Shown here piece after piece: positions 43,003 through 52,458 of a stretch of 64,000 nt of DNA. Below the pieces are notes generated by a model that searched no databases, was not told the DNA's origin, and worked only from the letters and a program-made list of their open reading frames with translations. The first letter of the stretch is position 1. Each line of letters opens with the position of its first letter. This stretch comes from JBLNDJ01 sp050261515 (GTDB taxonomy: Bacteria > Acidobacteriota > Terriglobia > Bryobacterales > Bryobacteraceae). The stretch is from positions 1 through 64,000 of the forward strand of contig JBLNDJ010000057.1 of the NCBI GenBank assembly GCA_050261515.1, given 5' to 3'. A program made the position numbers and the translations under genes.

Positions 43003-44054
43003 GGTTCCTGATGGCGGGCGGAGGCACGGGGGGGCACGTCATCCCGGGGCTCGCGGTGGCGCGCGAACTGAAGCGGCGCGGGCATGAGCCGTTCTTTGTC
43101 GGGACGCGGGAGGGCCTGGAAGCGAAGCTGGTTCCGGCGGCGGGGTTCCCCATCGAGTTCATCGAGATCGGCGGGCTGAATCGCGTGGGCGCGGCTCGCA
43201 TTGCGCGGACGCTGGCGCAACTGCCGCTGGCGACGGCGCACATGGCGGCGGCGCTCGGCCGGTGGAGGCCCGCGGCGGTGTTTTCGATGGGCGGGTATGC
43301 GGCGGGTCCGGTGATGCTGGCTGCTTGCGTGCGGCGCGTGCCGATGGTGCTGATGGAGCCGAACGCGGTGCCGGGATTCACGAACCGGCACATGGGCCGG
43401 TTCGCGGCGCGCGCGCTGGTGAATTTCGAGGAGACGGCGCGATACTTCCCGCGCGGCAAGGCGGAGGTGACGGGCGTTCCGGTGCGGCCGGAGTTCTTCG
43501 CGCTGGCTCCGAAGCCGCGCGGCCCGCGGCTGAGCGTGCTGATCACCGGCGGGAGCCGCGGCTCGCGGACTCTGAACAATGCCGCGCGCGAGAGCTGGCC
43601 GCTGTTCCGCGAGGCGGGCTCGGCGGTGCGGCTGGTGCACCAGACGGGCGCGGCGGAGCATGCCGGGCTTGCGCGGGAGTTTGCCGCGAGCGGGATCGAG
43701 GGCGAGGTCGTGCCGTTCATCGACGATATGCCGGCGGCGTTTGCGGCGGCGGATCTTGTGATCTGCCGGTCCGGCGCCGGGGCGGTGGCCGAGGTCGCGG
43801 CGGCAGGGAAAGCGGCGGTGTTCGTTCCTTTTCCGTTCGCGGCGGACGATCACCAGACGCGGAACGCCGAGGTTCTGGCTGCGGCAGGCGCGGCCCGCAT
43901 GGTGGCCGATCGTGAGTTCACCGGGAGGCGGTTGTTCGAGGAAGTGAGCGGACTGGCGCCGGAGACGCTCGAGAAGATGGGCTGCGAGGCGCGCCGGTTC
44001 GCGCGGCCGGGCGCGGCAGAGCGCGCCGCGGATATTCTCGAAAGTTTAGGTTGA
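42999..44054 (+). CDS. murG: Lipid II synthase MurG (GlcNAc transferase)
   Basis: A 351-residue GT28 enzyme that adds GlcNAc to lipid I on the inner membrane face. MAGGGTGGHVIPGLAVA is the first glycine loop, GGYAAGPVMLAA the second, and CRSGAGAVAEVAAAG with PFPFAADDHQTRNAE the UDP-GlcNAc site. ATG 42999 overlaps the ftsW stop (ATGA). A 64-base AT-richer gap separates it from murC. Confidence 0.95.
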   Translation: MRFLMAGGGTGGHVIPGLAVARELKRRGHEPFFVGTREGLEAKLVPAAGFPIEFIEIGGLNRVGAARIARTLAQLPLATAHMAAALGRWRPAAVFSMGGYAAGPVMLAACVRRVPMVLMEPNAVPGFTNRHMGRFAARALVNFEETARYFPRGKAEVTGVPVRPEFFALAPKPRGPRLSVLITGGSRGSRTLNNAARESWPLFREAGSAVRLVHQTGAAEHAGLAREFAASGIEGEVVPFIDDMPAAFAAADLVICRSGAGAVAEVAAAGKAAVFVPFPFAADDHQTRNAEVLAAAGAARMVADREFTGRRLFEEVSGLAPETLEKMGCEARRFARPGAAERAADILESLG

Positions 44055-44118
44055 CAGAGCGTTTGGAAGCCGAAACAATAGCATAAATAAATGATTTTTA
44101 CCTGGAGGCGGCCCTAAG

Positions 44119-45498
44119 ATGTTTCTCAAGCCCCAGCACCTGCATTTCGTGGGCATAGGGGGCATCGGCATGAGCGGGATCGCCGAAGTCCTGCTCGAAC
44201 TCGGCTTCAGGATCACGGGGTCGGACGTTCGCCTGACACCCATCACCGAGCACCTCACGGCGCGCGGCGCCACGGTCTACGAAGGCCACGCCGCTTCGAA
44301 CGTGGGGACGGCGAAGGCCATCGTCATCAGCTCCGCCGTGGGCGAAGACAACCCCGAGGTACAGGAGGCGCGGAGGCTCCAGATCCCGGTCATCCCGCGC
44401 GGCGAGCTGCTGGCCGAACTGATGCGGCTGAAGCTCGGGATCGCGGTCGCGGGCAGCCACGGGAAGACCACGACCACGTCGATGCTGGCGGCGATTCTGA
44501 GCCACGCGGGGCAGGACCCGACGGTTGTCGTGGGCGGGCGATTGAAAGCCATCGGCGGATCGAACGCGCGGCTGGGGCAGAGCGATTTTCTGGTGGTCGA
44601 ATCGGACGAAAGCGACGGCTCGTTTTTGAAGCTCTCGCCGATTTACGCCATCGTGACGAACATCGACCGCGAGCACCTGGACCACTACAAATCGATCGAT
44701 GAAATCCGCGCGGCGTTCACCGAGTTCGTCAACAAAGTTCCGTTCTACGGCGCGGCGGTGCTGTGCCTGGACGATGAAAACGTGCAGCGCATTCTGCCCG
44801 AGGTGAACCGGCGCACGATCACCTACGGGACGCGGGCGCAGGCGGACGTCAACGTGAGCGAGTGGAAATCGACGCACCTGGCGAACTCGTTCCGGCTGCA
44901 CGCGCGCGGCGAAGACCTGGGCCGCTTCGAGTTGCACGTGCCGGGCGCGCACAACATTCTGAACGCGACGGCCGCGATCACAGTGGCGCGAGAGCTGGGC
45001 GTGCCGCTCGATGCGGCGCGGCAGGCGCTGGCCGATTTCGCGGGTCCCGAGCGGCGCTTCCAGATCCGCGGCCAGGAGCGCGGGATCACGGTGGTGGACG
45101 ACTACGGGCACCACCCGACCGAGATCCGCGCCACGCTCGCGGCCGCGCGGCAGTGCCGCTACAAGCGCATCCACGCGATTTTTCAGCCGCACCGCTACTC
45201 GCGCACGGTGCACCTGATGGACGATTTCGCGCGGTGCTTCTACCACGCCGATTCCGTGTTCGTGCTCGATATCTACGCGGCGTCGGAAAAGCCGATCGAG
45301 GGCGTGAGCGGCGAGGCGCTGGCGGAGCGGATTCGCGCGTACGGCCACCGGTCGGTGGAGTACGTGGGGACCATCGATCGCGCCGTTGAAGCCGCGCTGG
45401 GCGTGGCCGAGGAAGGCGACCTGATCATCACGCAGGGCGCGGGAAATGTCTGGCAGGCAGGCGAGCGCATTCTGGACCGCCTGCGCGCGGGGGTCTGA
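44119..45498 (+). CDS. murC: UDP-N-acetylmuramate--L-alanine ligase
   Basis: A 459-residue MurC, the first amino-acid-adding ligase. HFVGIGGIGMSGIAEVL is the UDP-binding loop, VAGSHGKTTTTSMLAAIL the ATP loop, TNIDREHLDHY and VDDYGHHPTEI typical catalytic segments. GGAGG precedes the ATG. The preceding AT-rich gap (44060-44100) could contain an internal promoter, though none is clear. In many bacteria murB and ddl follow. Here ftsQ comes next. Confidence 0.95.
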   Translation: MFLKPQHLHFVGIGGIGMSGIAEVLLELGFRITGSDVRLTPITEHLTARGATVYEGHAASNVGTAKAIVISSAVGEDNPEVQEARRLQIPVIPRGELLAELMRLKLGIAVAGSHGKTTTTSMLAAILSHAGQDPTVVVGGRLKAIGGSNARLGQSDFLVVESDESDGSFLKLSPIYAIVTNIDREHLDHYKSIDEIRAAFTEFVNKVPFYGAAVLCLDDENVQRILPEVNRRTITYGTRAQADVNVSEWKSTHLANSFRLHARGEDLGRFELHVPGAHNILNATAAITVARELGVPLDAARQALADFAGPERRFQIRGQERGITVVDDYGHHPTEIRATLAAARQCRYKRIHAIFQPHRYSRTVHLMDDFARCFYHADSVFVLDIYAASEKPIEGVSGEALAERIRAYGHRSVEYVGTIDRAVEAALGVAEEGDLIITQGAGNVWQAGERILDRLRAGV

Positions 45499-45502
45499 AG
45501 CT

Positions 45503-46426
45503 ATGGGCCGGAGACAGGGAGCGCAGCTCGAACTGGAAATGCCGGACGACGAGCCGGTCGAGGAACGTCCCGAGCCGCAGGCTCCGCGGCGGACGCGCGC
45601 GCGGGCCGGGGAGAGCCGCCCGGCCGGGTGGCGCTCGAAGATCCGCCGCGTGTTGATCTGGACGGGCGCGGGCGCGGCGGTGCTCGGCGCGGTGGTGGGC
45701 GCCTACCAGATCGACGAGTTCCTGGCGAGCAACGCCCGCTTCATTCTGCCCGCGGTTCCGGCGGGCAAGCCGAATCCGAACTTCACGATCGAGGGCGCGA
45801 CTTACACGAGCCACGACGAGATTCTGCGCGTGTTCGCGCGGGATTTCGGCAGCAGCGTGTACCTGACGCCGCTCGGCGAGCGCCGGCGGCAGTTGCTGGC
45901 GATCGATTGGATCAAGGAGGCCTCGGTCGCGCGGCGGTGGCCGAACTCGATCGCGGTCCGGATCGTGGAGCGCAAACCGGTGGCGTTCGCGATGCTGCCG
46001 CGCATGATCGCGGGGCGGTGGGCGATCTCGGAGGCGGCGCTCATCGACGAAGACGGCATCATCCTGCGGCCTCCGGCGAAGGCGCGGTTCAGCCTTCCGG
46101 CGCTGTTCGGGGTTTCGCGCGAGGATGCCGCCGAGACGCGGCGCGCGCGGGTGCGGCAGGCCGTCGATCTGATCCGCGAGGTGCAGTCCTACGCGGCGCA
46201 GATTTCCGAGATCGACGTGAGCGACCCGGAGAACGTGGTCGTGACACAGGTCGCGCAGGGGCGTCCGCTGAAGCTTCGTTTGGGAAACCGGAATTATCTG
46301 CCGAGGTTGAGTAATTTCTTGAGCCACTATCCCGATATCAGCAAGCGCCTGCCGAACGCGCGCACGTTCGATTTGCGCATGGACGATCACATCACGGCGC
46401 AGGATGGAGGCTCCGATGCCCGGTAA
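45503..46426 (+). CDS. ftsQ: Cell division protein FtsQ
   Basis: A 307-residue bitopic protein: charged cytoplasmic N-terminus (about 60 residues, RAGESRPAGWRSKIRR), one membrane helix (VLIWTGAGAAVLGAVVGAY), a POTRA domain (TIEGATYTSHDEILRVFARD) and an FtsQ domain with RRWPNSIAVRIVERKPVAF and LIDEDGIIL. It links FtsL/FtsB to the Z ring. The last 11 bases overlap ftsA. Confidence 0.9.
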   Translation: MGRRQGAQLELEMPDDEPVEERPEPQAPRRTRARAGESRPAGWRSKIRRVLIWTGAGAAVLGAVVGAYQIDEFLASNARFILPAVPAGKPNPNFTIEGATYTSHDEILRVFARDFGSSVYLTPLGERRRQLLAIDWIKEASVARRWPNSIAVRIVERKPVAFAMLPRMIAGRWAISEAALIDEDGIILRPPAKARFSLPALFGVSREDAAETRRARVRQAVDLIREVQSYAAQISEIDVSDPENVVVTQVAQGRPLKLRLGNRNYLPRLSNFLSHYPDISKRLPNARTFDLRMDDHITAQDGGSDAR

Positions 46427-47612
46427 GCCGGTGATCGCCGTTGGTGTGGACCCCGGGAGCGCACGCACGCGGTGCGCGGTCCTGCTGCTTGAAGACGCCA
46501 GCGTCCGGCTGCTCGGCGTGGGCGAGGCTCGGTCGCAGGGCTGGAAGCGCGGGCGCATCACGGACCAGAACGCGGTTTCGGAATCCATCTCGCAGGCGGT
46601 CAAGCAGGCCGAGGCGGCGGCGGAGGCCACGGTGGAATCGGCCGTGTTCGGCGTCGGCGGGGGCGGCGTCGCGAGCTCGAACGCGCGCGGCGGCTACGAG
46701 ATGGGCTTCCCGCGGCAGATCGACCAGAACGACATCATCCGCGTCGTTGAGCGCGCCTCGCACGTGCAGCTTCAGGAAGACGAGATGGTGCTGCACCTGT
46801 TCCCGCAGGATTTCACGGTGGACGGGCGCGCGGGGCACCGCAATCCGCGCGGCATGATCGGCTCGCGGCTGGAGGTGTTCGTGCACCTGGTAACGGCTTC
46901 GTCGCACGATCACCACAGCCTGGTGGGCGCGGCGAACCAGGCGCACCTGGTGGTGGAGGAGACCGTTTTCGAGCCGGTCGCGGCGGCCTATGCGGCCATT
47001 CCGGACGAAGGGCGCGAGGACGGCGTGGTGCTGATCGACATCGGCGCTCACTCGACCGAAGTCGCGGTCTACTACGGCGAAGCTCTGCTGTTCTCGTCGA
47101 GTCTTCCGGTGTGCGGCGATCACTTCACGGGAGACGTGGCGCGCGGGCTGCTGGTGAGCCGCGAGGACGCCGAGTGGATCAAGGAACAGCACGGCTGCGC
47201 GATGGTGGGAATGACGGCCGACAACAGCCTGATCGAGCTGCCGTCGTCGGCGGGCCGCGGGCCGCGCGAGACAAGCTGCCGCGAGCTGAACACGATTCTC
47301 GAAGCGCGCGCGTTCGAGCTGTTCGATTTCGTCGCCAAGGACCTGGAGCGGATCGGCATGAGCGAGGTGCTCGGCGGCGCCGTGCTCACCGGCGGCGGCG
47401 CGCGGCTGCCGGGCATGTGCGACGTGGCTGAGCGTGTGCTGCGCTGCCAGGCGCGCAACGGCCTGCCCGCGGGAATTCTGGATTGGCCGGAGGACCTGGA
47501 ATCCCCCGAGTGGACCACCGCGGCGGGACTCGCGATGTATTCGGCGCGGCTGAAGCTGCGCGCGGATCTGGACCGCCGCAAGACGGGGCTCTTCTCTGGA
47601 ATATTCAAGTAG
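46416..47612 (+). CDS. ftsA: Cell division protein FtsA
   Basis: A 398-residue actin-like ATPase that tethers FtsZ to the membrane. Phosphate loops AVGVDPGSARTRCAVLL and VLIDIGAHSTEVAVY, the FtsA-specific 1C domain and AVLTGGGARLPGM are visible. The C-terminal KTGLFSGIFK could be the membrane-binding amphipathic helix, though shorter than usual. I chose ATG 46416 because GGAGG lies five bases upstream. An ATG at 46404 is less well placed. Confidence 0.92.
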   Translation: MPGKPVIAVGVDPGSARTRCAVLLLEDASVRLLGVGEARSQGWKRGRITDQNAVSESISQAVKQAEAAAEATVESAVFGVGGGGVASSNARGGYEMGFPRQIDQNDIIRVVERASHVQLQEDEMVLHLFPQDFTVDGRAGHRNPRGMIGSRLEVFVHLVTASSHDHHSLVGAANQAHLVVEETVFEPVAAAYAAIPDEGREDGVVLIDIGAHSTEVAVYYGEALLFSSSLPVCGDHFTGDVARGLLVSREDAEWIKEQHGCAMVGMTADNSLIELPSSAGRGPRETSCRELNTILEARAFELFDFVAKDLERIGMSEVLGGAVLTGGGARLPGMCDVAERVLRCQARNGLPAGILDWPEDLESPEWTTAAGLAMYSARLKLRADLDRRKTGLFSGIFK

Positions 47613-47619
47613 GCGCAAG

Positions 47620-48819
47620 ATGACACTGCTCGATCCCAAGATCGACAACTTAAAGTACGAGATGCAGGACGAAAACCGGCCCACCGCGCGTGTGAAGGTG
47701 GTGGGGGTCGGCGGCGGCGGCTCGAACGCGGTCGCGCACATCATGGCGAGCGGACTCGCCGACGTCGAGTTTTACATCCTCAATACCGACGTGCAGGCGC
47801 TGCGCGCATCGCCGGTTCCGAACAAGCTGGCCATCGGCTGCAAGGTGACGCACGGGCGCGGCGCGGGCGCCGACCCCGAGATCGGCAGGCAGGCCGCCTT
47901 CGAAGACACCGAGCGGATCGTCGAGATCCTGCAAGGCGCCGACCTGGTGTTCGTCACGGCGGGGATGGGCAGCGGCACGGGGACGGGCGCGACTCCGGTG
48001 GTGGCCTCGATCGCGAAGGAGTTGAATGCGCTGACAGTCGCCGTGGTGACGTCGCCGTTCGCCTTCGAGGGCGCGCGGCGGATCCGGCAGGCCGAGCAGG
48101 GGCTCGCGCAGCTCGCAGGGAGCGTCGATACGGTCATCACGATTCCGAACGAGCGGCTGCTGGGACTTGCGCCGCGCGGCACCAGCATTCTCGAGGCGTT
48201 CCGCCTCGGGCACGATTTCCTGCGGCAGACGGTGCAGGATATCGTCGAGATCGTGACCACGCCCGGGTTCATCAACCGCGATTTTTCCGATATTCGCACC
48301 ACGCTGCTGGGCATGGGCCAGGCGGTGCTCGGGACCGCGACGGCGCGGGGGGACAACGCCGCGCTCGAGGCGGCCAAGCAGGCGATCGCGTGCCCGCTGA
48401 TGGAGAAGACCGGGATTCGCGGCGCGCGCAACGTGCTCATGAATCTGACCGGGTCGAGCCGGTTGGGGCTGCACGAAGTCAACGACGCGTGCCGGATGAT
48501 CCGGGAGGCGACCGAGTCCGAAGACGTGCAGTTGAACTTCGGACTCGTGATGAACGAAGCGATGGCAGACGCGGTGAAGGTCACCGTGATCGCGAGCGGG
48601 TTTGCCGCCAGTGCCGCGGAGCCCGCGCCCGCGCCGGCGAGCCAGGGAGTGTGGCTGTCGAACGACGAACCCGCGCAGCCGCCCGCGCTCAAGGCGGAGA
48701 AAGAAGCCGTCGAGCCCGAGCCTGAACCCGAACCCGAACCCGAGCCAATCCCCGAGCCCGAAGACCTCGACGACCTGGACACTCCGGCGTACCTCCGGCA
48801 GCGGCGCGTGCTGCACTAG
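47620..48819 (+). CDS. ftsZ: Cell division GTPase FtsZ
   Basis: A 399-residue tubulin homologue that forms the Z ring. VVGVGGGGSNAVAHIM, the tubulin signature region TAGMGSGTGTGATP, TIPNERLL and the catalytic-loop NRDFSDIRTTL are present. The signature reads GSGTGTG rather than the usual GGGTGTG. An acidic Glu-Pro repeat linker (about 355-385) leads to the C-terminal peptide DTPAYLRQRR, which binds FtsA and other partners. Last gene of the dcw cluster. Confidence 0.96.
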   Translation: MTLLDPKIDNLKYEMQDENRPTARVKVVGVGGGGSNAVAHIMASGLADVEFYILNTDVQALRASPVPNKLAIGCKVTHGRGAGADPEIGRQAAFEDTERIVEILQGADLVFVTAGMGSGTGTGATPVVASIAKELNALTVAVVTSPFAFEGARRIRQAEQGLAQLAGSVDTVITIPNERLLGLAPRGTSILEAFRLGHDFLRQTVQDIVEIVTTPGFINRDFSDIRTTLLGMGQAVLGTATARGDNAALEAAKQAIACPLMEKTGIRGARNVLMNLTGSSRLGLHEVNDACRMIREATESEDVQLNFGLVMNEAMADAVKVTVIASGFAASAAEPAPAPASQGVWLSNDEPAQPPALKAEKEAVEPEPEPEPEPEPIPEPEDLDDLDTPAYLRQRRVLH

Positions 48820-48925
48820 GCAGGCACTCACCGCCCGGCCGCCGCTTCGCTGCGTCCTCCGCGGTGAAATGTGTTTCTGTTTCGGGGCCGCAGTATCATA
48901 TTGTTTGTTGTGCCGGAGGTGACCG

Positions 48926-49666
48926 ATGAAGGGCGTTGTGCTGGCCGGTGGGACCGGGAGCCGCCTGTTTCCGCTCACGAAGATAACGAACAAGCACCTG
49001 CTGCCGGTCTACGACAAGCCGATGGTGTATTACCCCATCCAGACGCTCGTCGATGCCGGGATTCGCGACATCCTGATCGTCACCGGAGGCAGGAACGCGG
49101 GCGATTTTCTCCGGCTGCTCGGCAACGGGAAAGAGTTCGGGATGGCGCACCTGAACTATGCCTACCAGGAGGGCGAGGGCGGCATAGCCGAGGCGCTGGG
49201 GCTCGCCGAGCACTTCGCCGACGGCGACCGGATCTGCGTGATCCTCGGCGACAACATCATCGAGGGCTCGATCCGCTCCGCCGTCGAGGGCTTCTGCGCG
49301 CAGCCGGCGGGCGCGCGCATCCTGCTCAAGCGGGTGCCGGATGCCGGACGCTTCGGCGTGGCGGAGATCGCGGGCGACCGCATCGCGGGCATTGAGGAAA
49401 AGCCCAAGCATCCGAAGTCGGACTACGCCGTGACGGGCATCTATCTATACGACGAAACCGTTTTCGACAAGATCCGTAAGCTGGCGCCGTCCGAGCGCGG
49501 CGAGCTCGAAATCACCGACGTCAACAACGCATACATCCGGGAAGGCACGATGACTTTTTCGCATCTGGAGGGCTGGTGGACCGACGCGGGCACGTTCGAT
49601 TCGCTGTTGCGCGCGGGGAACCTGGTCGCGGCGACGTCGCGCAAAGCGGAGGCCGCGCGGAAGTGA
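48926..49666 (+). CDS. rmlA: Glucose-1-phosphate thymidylyltransferase-like nucleotidyltransferase
   Basis: A 246-residue protein, shorter than typical RmlA (about 290) because the C-terminal regulatory helices are missing. The catalytic core is intact: GVVLAGGTGSRLFPLTKITN, the Lys in LLPVYDKPMVYYPIQTLV, and LGDNIIEGS. It would make dTDP-glucose from glucose-1-phosphate and dTTP. A perfect GGAGGTGA Shine-Dalgarno lies upstream, so a separate transcription unit from ftsZ is plausible. First gene of the polysaccharide operon. Confidence 0.9.
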   Translation: MKGVVLAGGTGSRLFPLTKITNKHLLPVYDKPMVYYPIQTLVDAGIRDILIVTGGRNAGDFLRLLGNGKEFGMAHLNYAYQEGEGGIAEALGLAEHFADGDRICVILGDNIIEGSIRSAVEGFCAQPAGARILLKRVPDAGRFGVAEIAGDRIAGIEEKPKHPKSDYAVTGIYLYDETVFDKIRKLAPSERGELEITDVNNAYIREGTMTFSHLEGWWTDAGTFDSLLRAGNLVAATSRKAEAARK

Positions 49667-50187
49667 ACGTTCCTCAGTGCGAAAAGGGCATCGGCGCCGT
49701 GATTCAGGCTCCGGATTCGCCCCACCTGATCGAAGGCGTGCGCGTCGAGCCGTACGCGCTGTGGCCGGACGACCGCGGCTACTTCCTCGAAGTGCTGCGC
49801 ATGGGCCAGGGCGCGGCGGGCGCGTTCCCCGCACAGACGACGCAGATTTCAGCCGCGCAGAGCTATCCCGGGACCATCAAGGCGTTCCACTATCACGAGC
49901 GCCAGAGCGACTTGTGGACTCCGGCGGGCGGCATGTTCCAGGCCGCGCTGGTCGATTTGCGGAGCGGGTCGCCGACCTTCGGCGTGCGCAACACGCTCTA
50001 CGTGGGCACGCTGCGGCCGTGGCAGATCCTGATTCCGCCCGGTGTCGCGCACGGCTACAAGGTGATCGGCACGGAACCCGCGATGCTGGTGTACGCGACG
50101 GACTGCTTCTACGATCCGGCCGACGAAGGGCGGCTCCCTTACAACGATCCGCGCATCAACTACGACTGGGAGACGCAGCACAAGTGA
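49663..50187 (+). CDS. rmlC: dTDP-4-dehydrorhamnose 3,5-epimerase-like protein
   Basis: A 174-residue cupin-fold sugar epimerase of the RmlC superfamily. PDDRGYFLEVLRMGQG, TIKAFHYHERQSDLWTPAGG (catalytic His region) and QILIPPGVAHGYKVIG are recognisable, although several positions differ from textbook RmlC. It may therefore be a 3- or 3,5-epimerase for a related dTDP-sugar. The GTG start overlaps the rmlA stop (GTGA). Confidence 0.82.
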   Translation: MNVPQCEKGIGAVIQAPDSPHLIEGVRVEPYALWPDDRGYFLEVLRMGQGAAGAFPAQTTQISAAQSYPGTIKAFHYHERQSDLWTPAGGMFQAALVDLRSGSPTFGVRNTLYVGTLRPWQILIPPGVAHGYKVIGTEPAMLVYATDCFYDPADEGRLPYNDPRINYDWETQHK

Positions 50188-51224
50188 AGATTCTGGTTAC
50201 GGGCGGGGCCGGGTTCATCGGCTCGGCGTTTGTGCGGCTGCTGCTTACCGAGGCCCCTTCGGCCGAGATCGTCAACCTCGATAAGCTCACCTACGCGGGG
50301 AACCTCGAGAACCTGGAGCCGGTGGCGGCGAACCCGCGCTACCGGTTCGTGCGGGGCGATATCTGCGACGCCGACCTGGTCAACTCCGTGCTCGACGAGT
50401 TCGCGGCGGAGGCCATCGTGCACTTCGCGGCCGAGTCGCACGTGGACCGCAGCATCCTGGCGCCGCAGGTGGTCTTCGAGACGAACCTGCGCGGCACGTT
50501 CACGCTGCTCGAAGCGGCGCGCGCGCATCGCACGCCGCGCTTCCTGCACGTTTCGACCGATGAAGTCTACGGCAGCGTGGCGGCTCCGGCGGTCGCCGAT
50601 GAAAGCTATCCGTTGAATCCGAGCAGCCCGTACTCGGCGGCGAAGGCCGGCTCCGACCTGCTTGCGCTCTCTTACTTCACCACTTATCGCGTACCAGTCG
50701 TGGTGACACGCGCATCGAACAACTACGGCCCGTACCAGTTCCCGGAGAAGCTCATCCCGCTGATGATTTCGAACGCACTCGACGGAAAGAAACTGCCGGT
50801 TTATGGAGACGGCACGAACGTGCGCGACTGGCTGTACGTCGAAGACCATTGCCGCGCGCTCGCGGCGGTGCTCGAACGCGGGCGCGAGGGCGAGATCTAT
50901 AACATCGGCGGCAGCCGCGCGCTGCCGAATATCGAGATCGTCCGCAAGATACTGCGCGCCACGGGGCGCGGCGAAAACGCCATCGAATTCGTTCGCGACC
51001 GCCCGGGGCACGACAAACGTTACGCCATCACGAGCGAGAAAACGGAGCGCGAGACGGGCTGGCGGCCGCGCACCGGATTCGAGGAGGGCCTGGCGTCCAC
51101 CGTCTCCTGGTACCAGGAGCACAGGGGATGGGTGGAGCGCGTGAAATCCGGCGCGTACCAGAGCTATTACGACCGGAATTACCGCGATCGAGAGTTCGAA
51201 CTGGACCGGTTGCGCAAACCTTAG
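50184..51224 (+). CDS. rmlB: dTDP-glucose 4,6-dehydratase
   Basis: A 346-residue short-chain dehydrogenase-type enzyme converting dTDP-glucose to dTDP-4-keto-6-deoxyglucose. VTGGAGFIGSAFVRLLL is the NAD motif, HFAAESHVDRSI, STDEVYGSV with the catalytic DE, and YSAAKAGSDLLALSYF the Tyr-x3-Lys pair. The GTG start overlaps the rmlC stop (GTGA). No rmlD follows in this window. Confidence 0.93.
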   Translation: MKILVTGGAGFIGSAFVRLLLTEAPSAEIVNLDKLTYAGNLENLEPVAANPRYRFVRGDICDADLVNSVLDEFAAEAIVHFAAESHVDRSILAPQVVFETNLRGTFTLLEAARAHRTPRFLHVSTDEVYGSVAAPAVADESYPLNPSSPYSAAKAGSDLLALSYFTTYRVPVVVTRASNNYGPYQFPEKLIPLMISNALDGKKLPVYGDGTNVRDWLYVEDHCRALAAVLERGREGEIYNIGGSRALPNIEIVRKILRATGRGENAIEFVRDRPGHDKRYAITSEKTERETGWRPRTGFEEGLASTVSWYQEHRGWVERVKSGAYQSYYDRNYRDREFELDRLRKP

Positions 51225-51258
51225 GGCGCGGCCCCCGCCGGGTATACTGAGAAGAAAG

Positions 51259-52458
51259 TTGACAATTCCGCGCGTCAAACCCCGCATGCTCATGATTTCG
51301 CCCGTGACTCCGTACCCTGTCCATCACGGAGCCGGGAGCGCGATCTATGGCTATATCCGGGCGCTGCGCGACGTGTTCGACATCACGTTCGCGGGCTTCT
51401 GCCCGGAGCGGTTTCTCGCGCAGGCGCAGGAGGGGCTCAACACGCTTTGCAGCCGTGCGATGCTGTTTCCGGCGCCGCCCGCGCGGAAGCTCGACGCTTT
51501 CTCGCGCACCCCGTTCCTGTTCTCGAATCTCCAGAGCGATGAGATGCACAGGGCCGTGGACCGCGTCCTGGAGGAAGAATCTCCCGACGTCGTGCAGGTG
51601 GAGTATCTCGGCATGGCGGAGTACGCCGAGGGCGCGCGCTGCCGGCGGATCGTCCGCGCTCACGTCCAGGAGTGGTGGCATTACTACCTGAACTGGCGGC
51701 GGACGCGCGGGCTTCGCACGCGGCTTCAGCACCTGTTCTGGTCGGTGGATTCGATCCGGCACAACCGGCGCACGCTCGAAAGCTTCGACTGGGTGCTGGT
51801 GACCTCGGAAGAAGAGCGGCGGCGGGCGATCGAACTCGTGCCCAATGTCCGGGCCGAGGCCTTGCCGTTCATGCTTGTGGACTGCGACCGGTTCGAGCCT
51901 CCCGCTGCGCCTCCGAAGGAGCCCCGGATGCTTTTTGTGGGGTTTTTGCCCCACTCGCCGAACTCGGAGGCGCTCGAGTACTTCATCCGGCGCGAACTTC
52001 CGCTGATTCGCAGAGAAGAGCCCCGCGCCACGCTGACTGTAGTTGGTGAGGGCGCATCGAACGCACTGAAGGGCCTGATGCACGACAGCGGCGTGGAGTA
52101 CCGCGGATACGTGGAGGCGATCGGCGACGTCTACCGGGAGGCGCGGGTATACGTCGCGCCGGTGACGAGCGGCGGCGGTATACGCACCAAGATTGTCGAG
52201 GCGATGGCGGCGGGCGTGCCGGTGGTTTCGAACTCGTTCGCGCCGATGGGGCTGGGCCTGATGCCGGGCCAGCACCTGCTGGTTTGCGACACGCCGGAGG
52301 AATCGGCCGCGGCCATTCTGCGGCTGTTCCGCGACGACGAATACTGGCGCTACTTGAGCGGGTCGGCGCGGCTGCTGGTGGAGAACTCGTTCAGCCTGCG
52401 GACCGTGGGACCGCGAATCCAGGCGCGCTACCGCCAATTTCTGGAAGAGACCGTATGA
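51259..52458 (+). CDS. GT4-family glycosyltransferase
   Basis: About 390-399 residues with a GT-B fold. MISPVTPYPVHHGAGSAIYG begins the N-terminal domain. MLFVGFLPHSPNSEALEYF and the C-terminal APVTSGGGIRTKIVEAMAAG are the donor-binding GT4 motif with its Glu. The start is uncertain: TTG 51259 or ATG 51286. A TATACT box lies at 51243-51248. It probably adds a sugar to the lipid-linked glycan made by this operon. Confidence 0.85.
   Translation: MTIPRVKPRMLMISPVTPYPVHHGAGSAIYGYIRALRDVFDITFAGFCPERFLAQAQEGLNTLCSRAMLFPAPPARKLDAFSRTPFLFSNLQSDEMHRAVDRVLEEESPDVVQVEYLGMAEYAEGARCRRIVRAHVQEWWHYYLNWRRTRGLRTRLQHLFWSVDSIRHNRRTLESFDWVLVTSEEERRRAIELVPNVRAEALPFMLVDCDRFEPPAAPPKEPRMLFVGFLPHSPNSEALEYFIRRELPLIRREEPRATLTVVGEGASNALKGLMHDSGVEYRGYVEAIGDVYREARVYVAPVTSGGGIRTKIVEAMAAGVPVVSNSFAPMGLGLMPGQHLLVCDTPEESAAAILRLFRDDEYWRYLSGSARLLVENSFSLRTVGPRIQARYRQFLEETV

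Noticed and set aside
48700..48780. Glu-Pro codon repeats as a mobile or tandem repeat
   Set aside because: They encode the disordered acidic linker of FtsZ, which is commonly repetitive. No evidence of a separate element.
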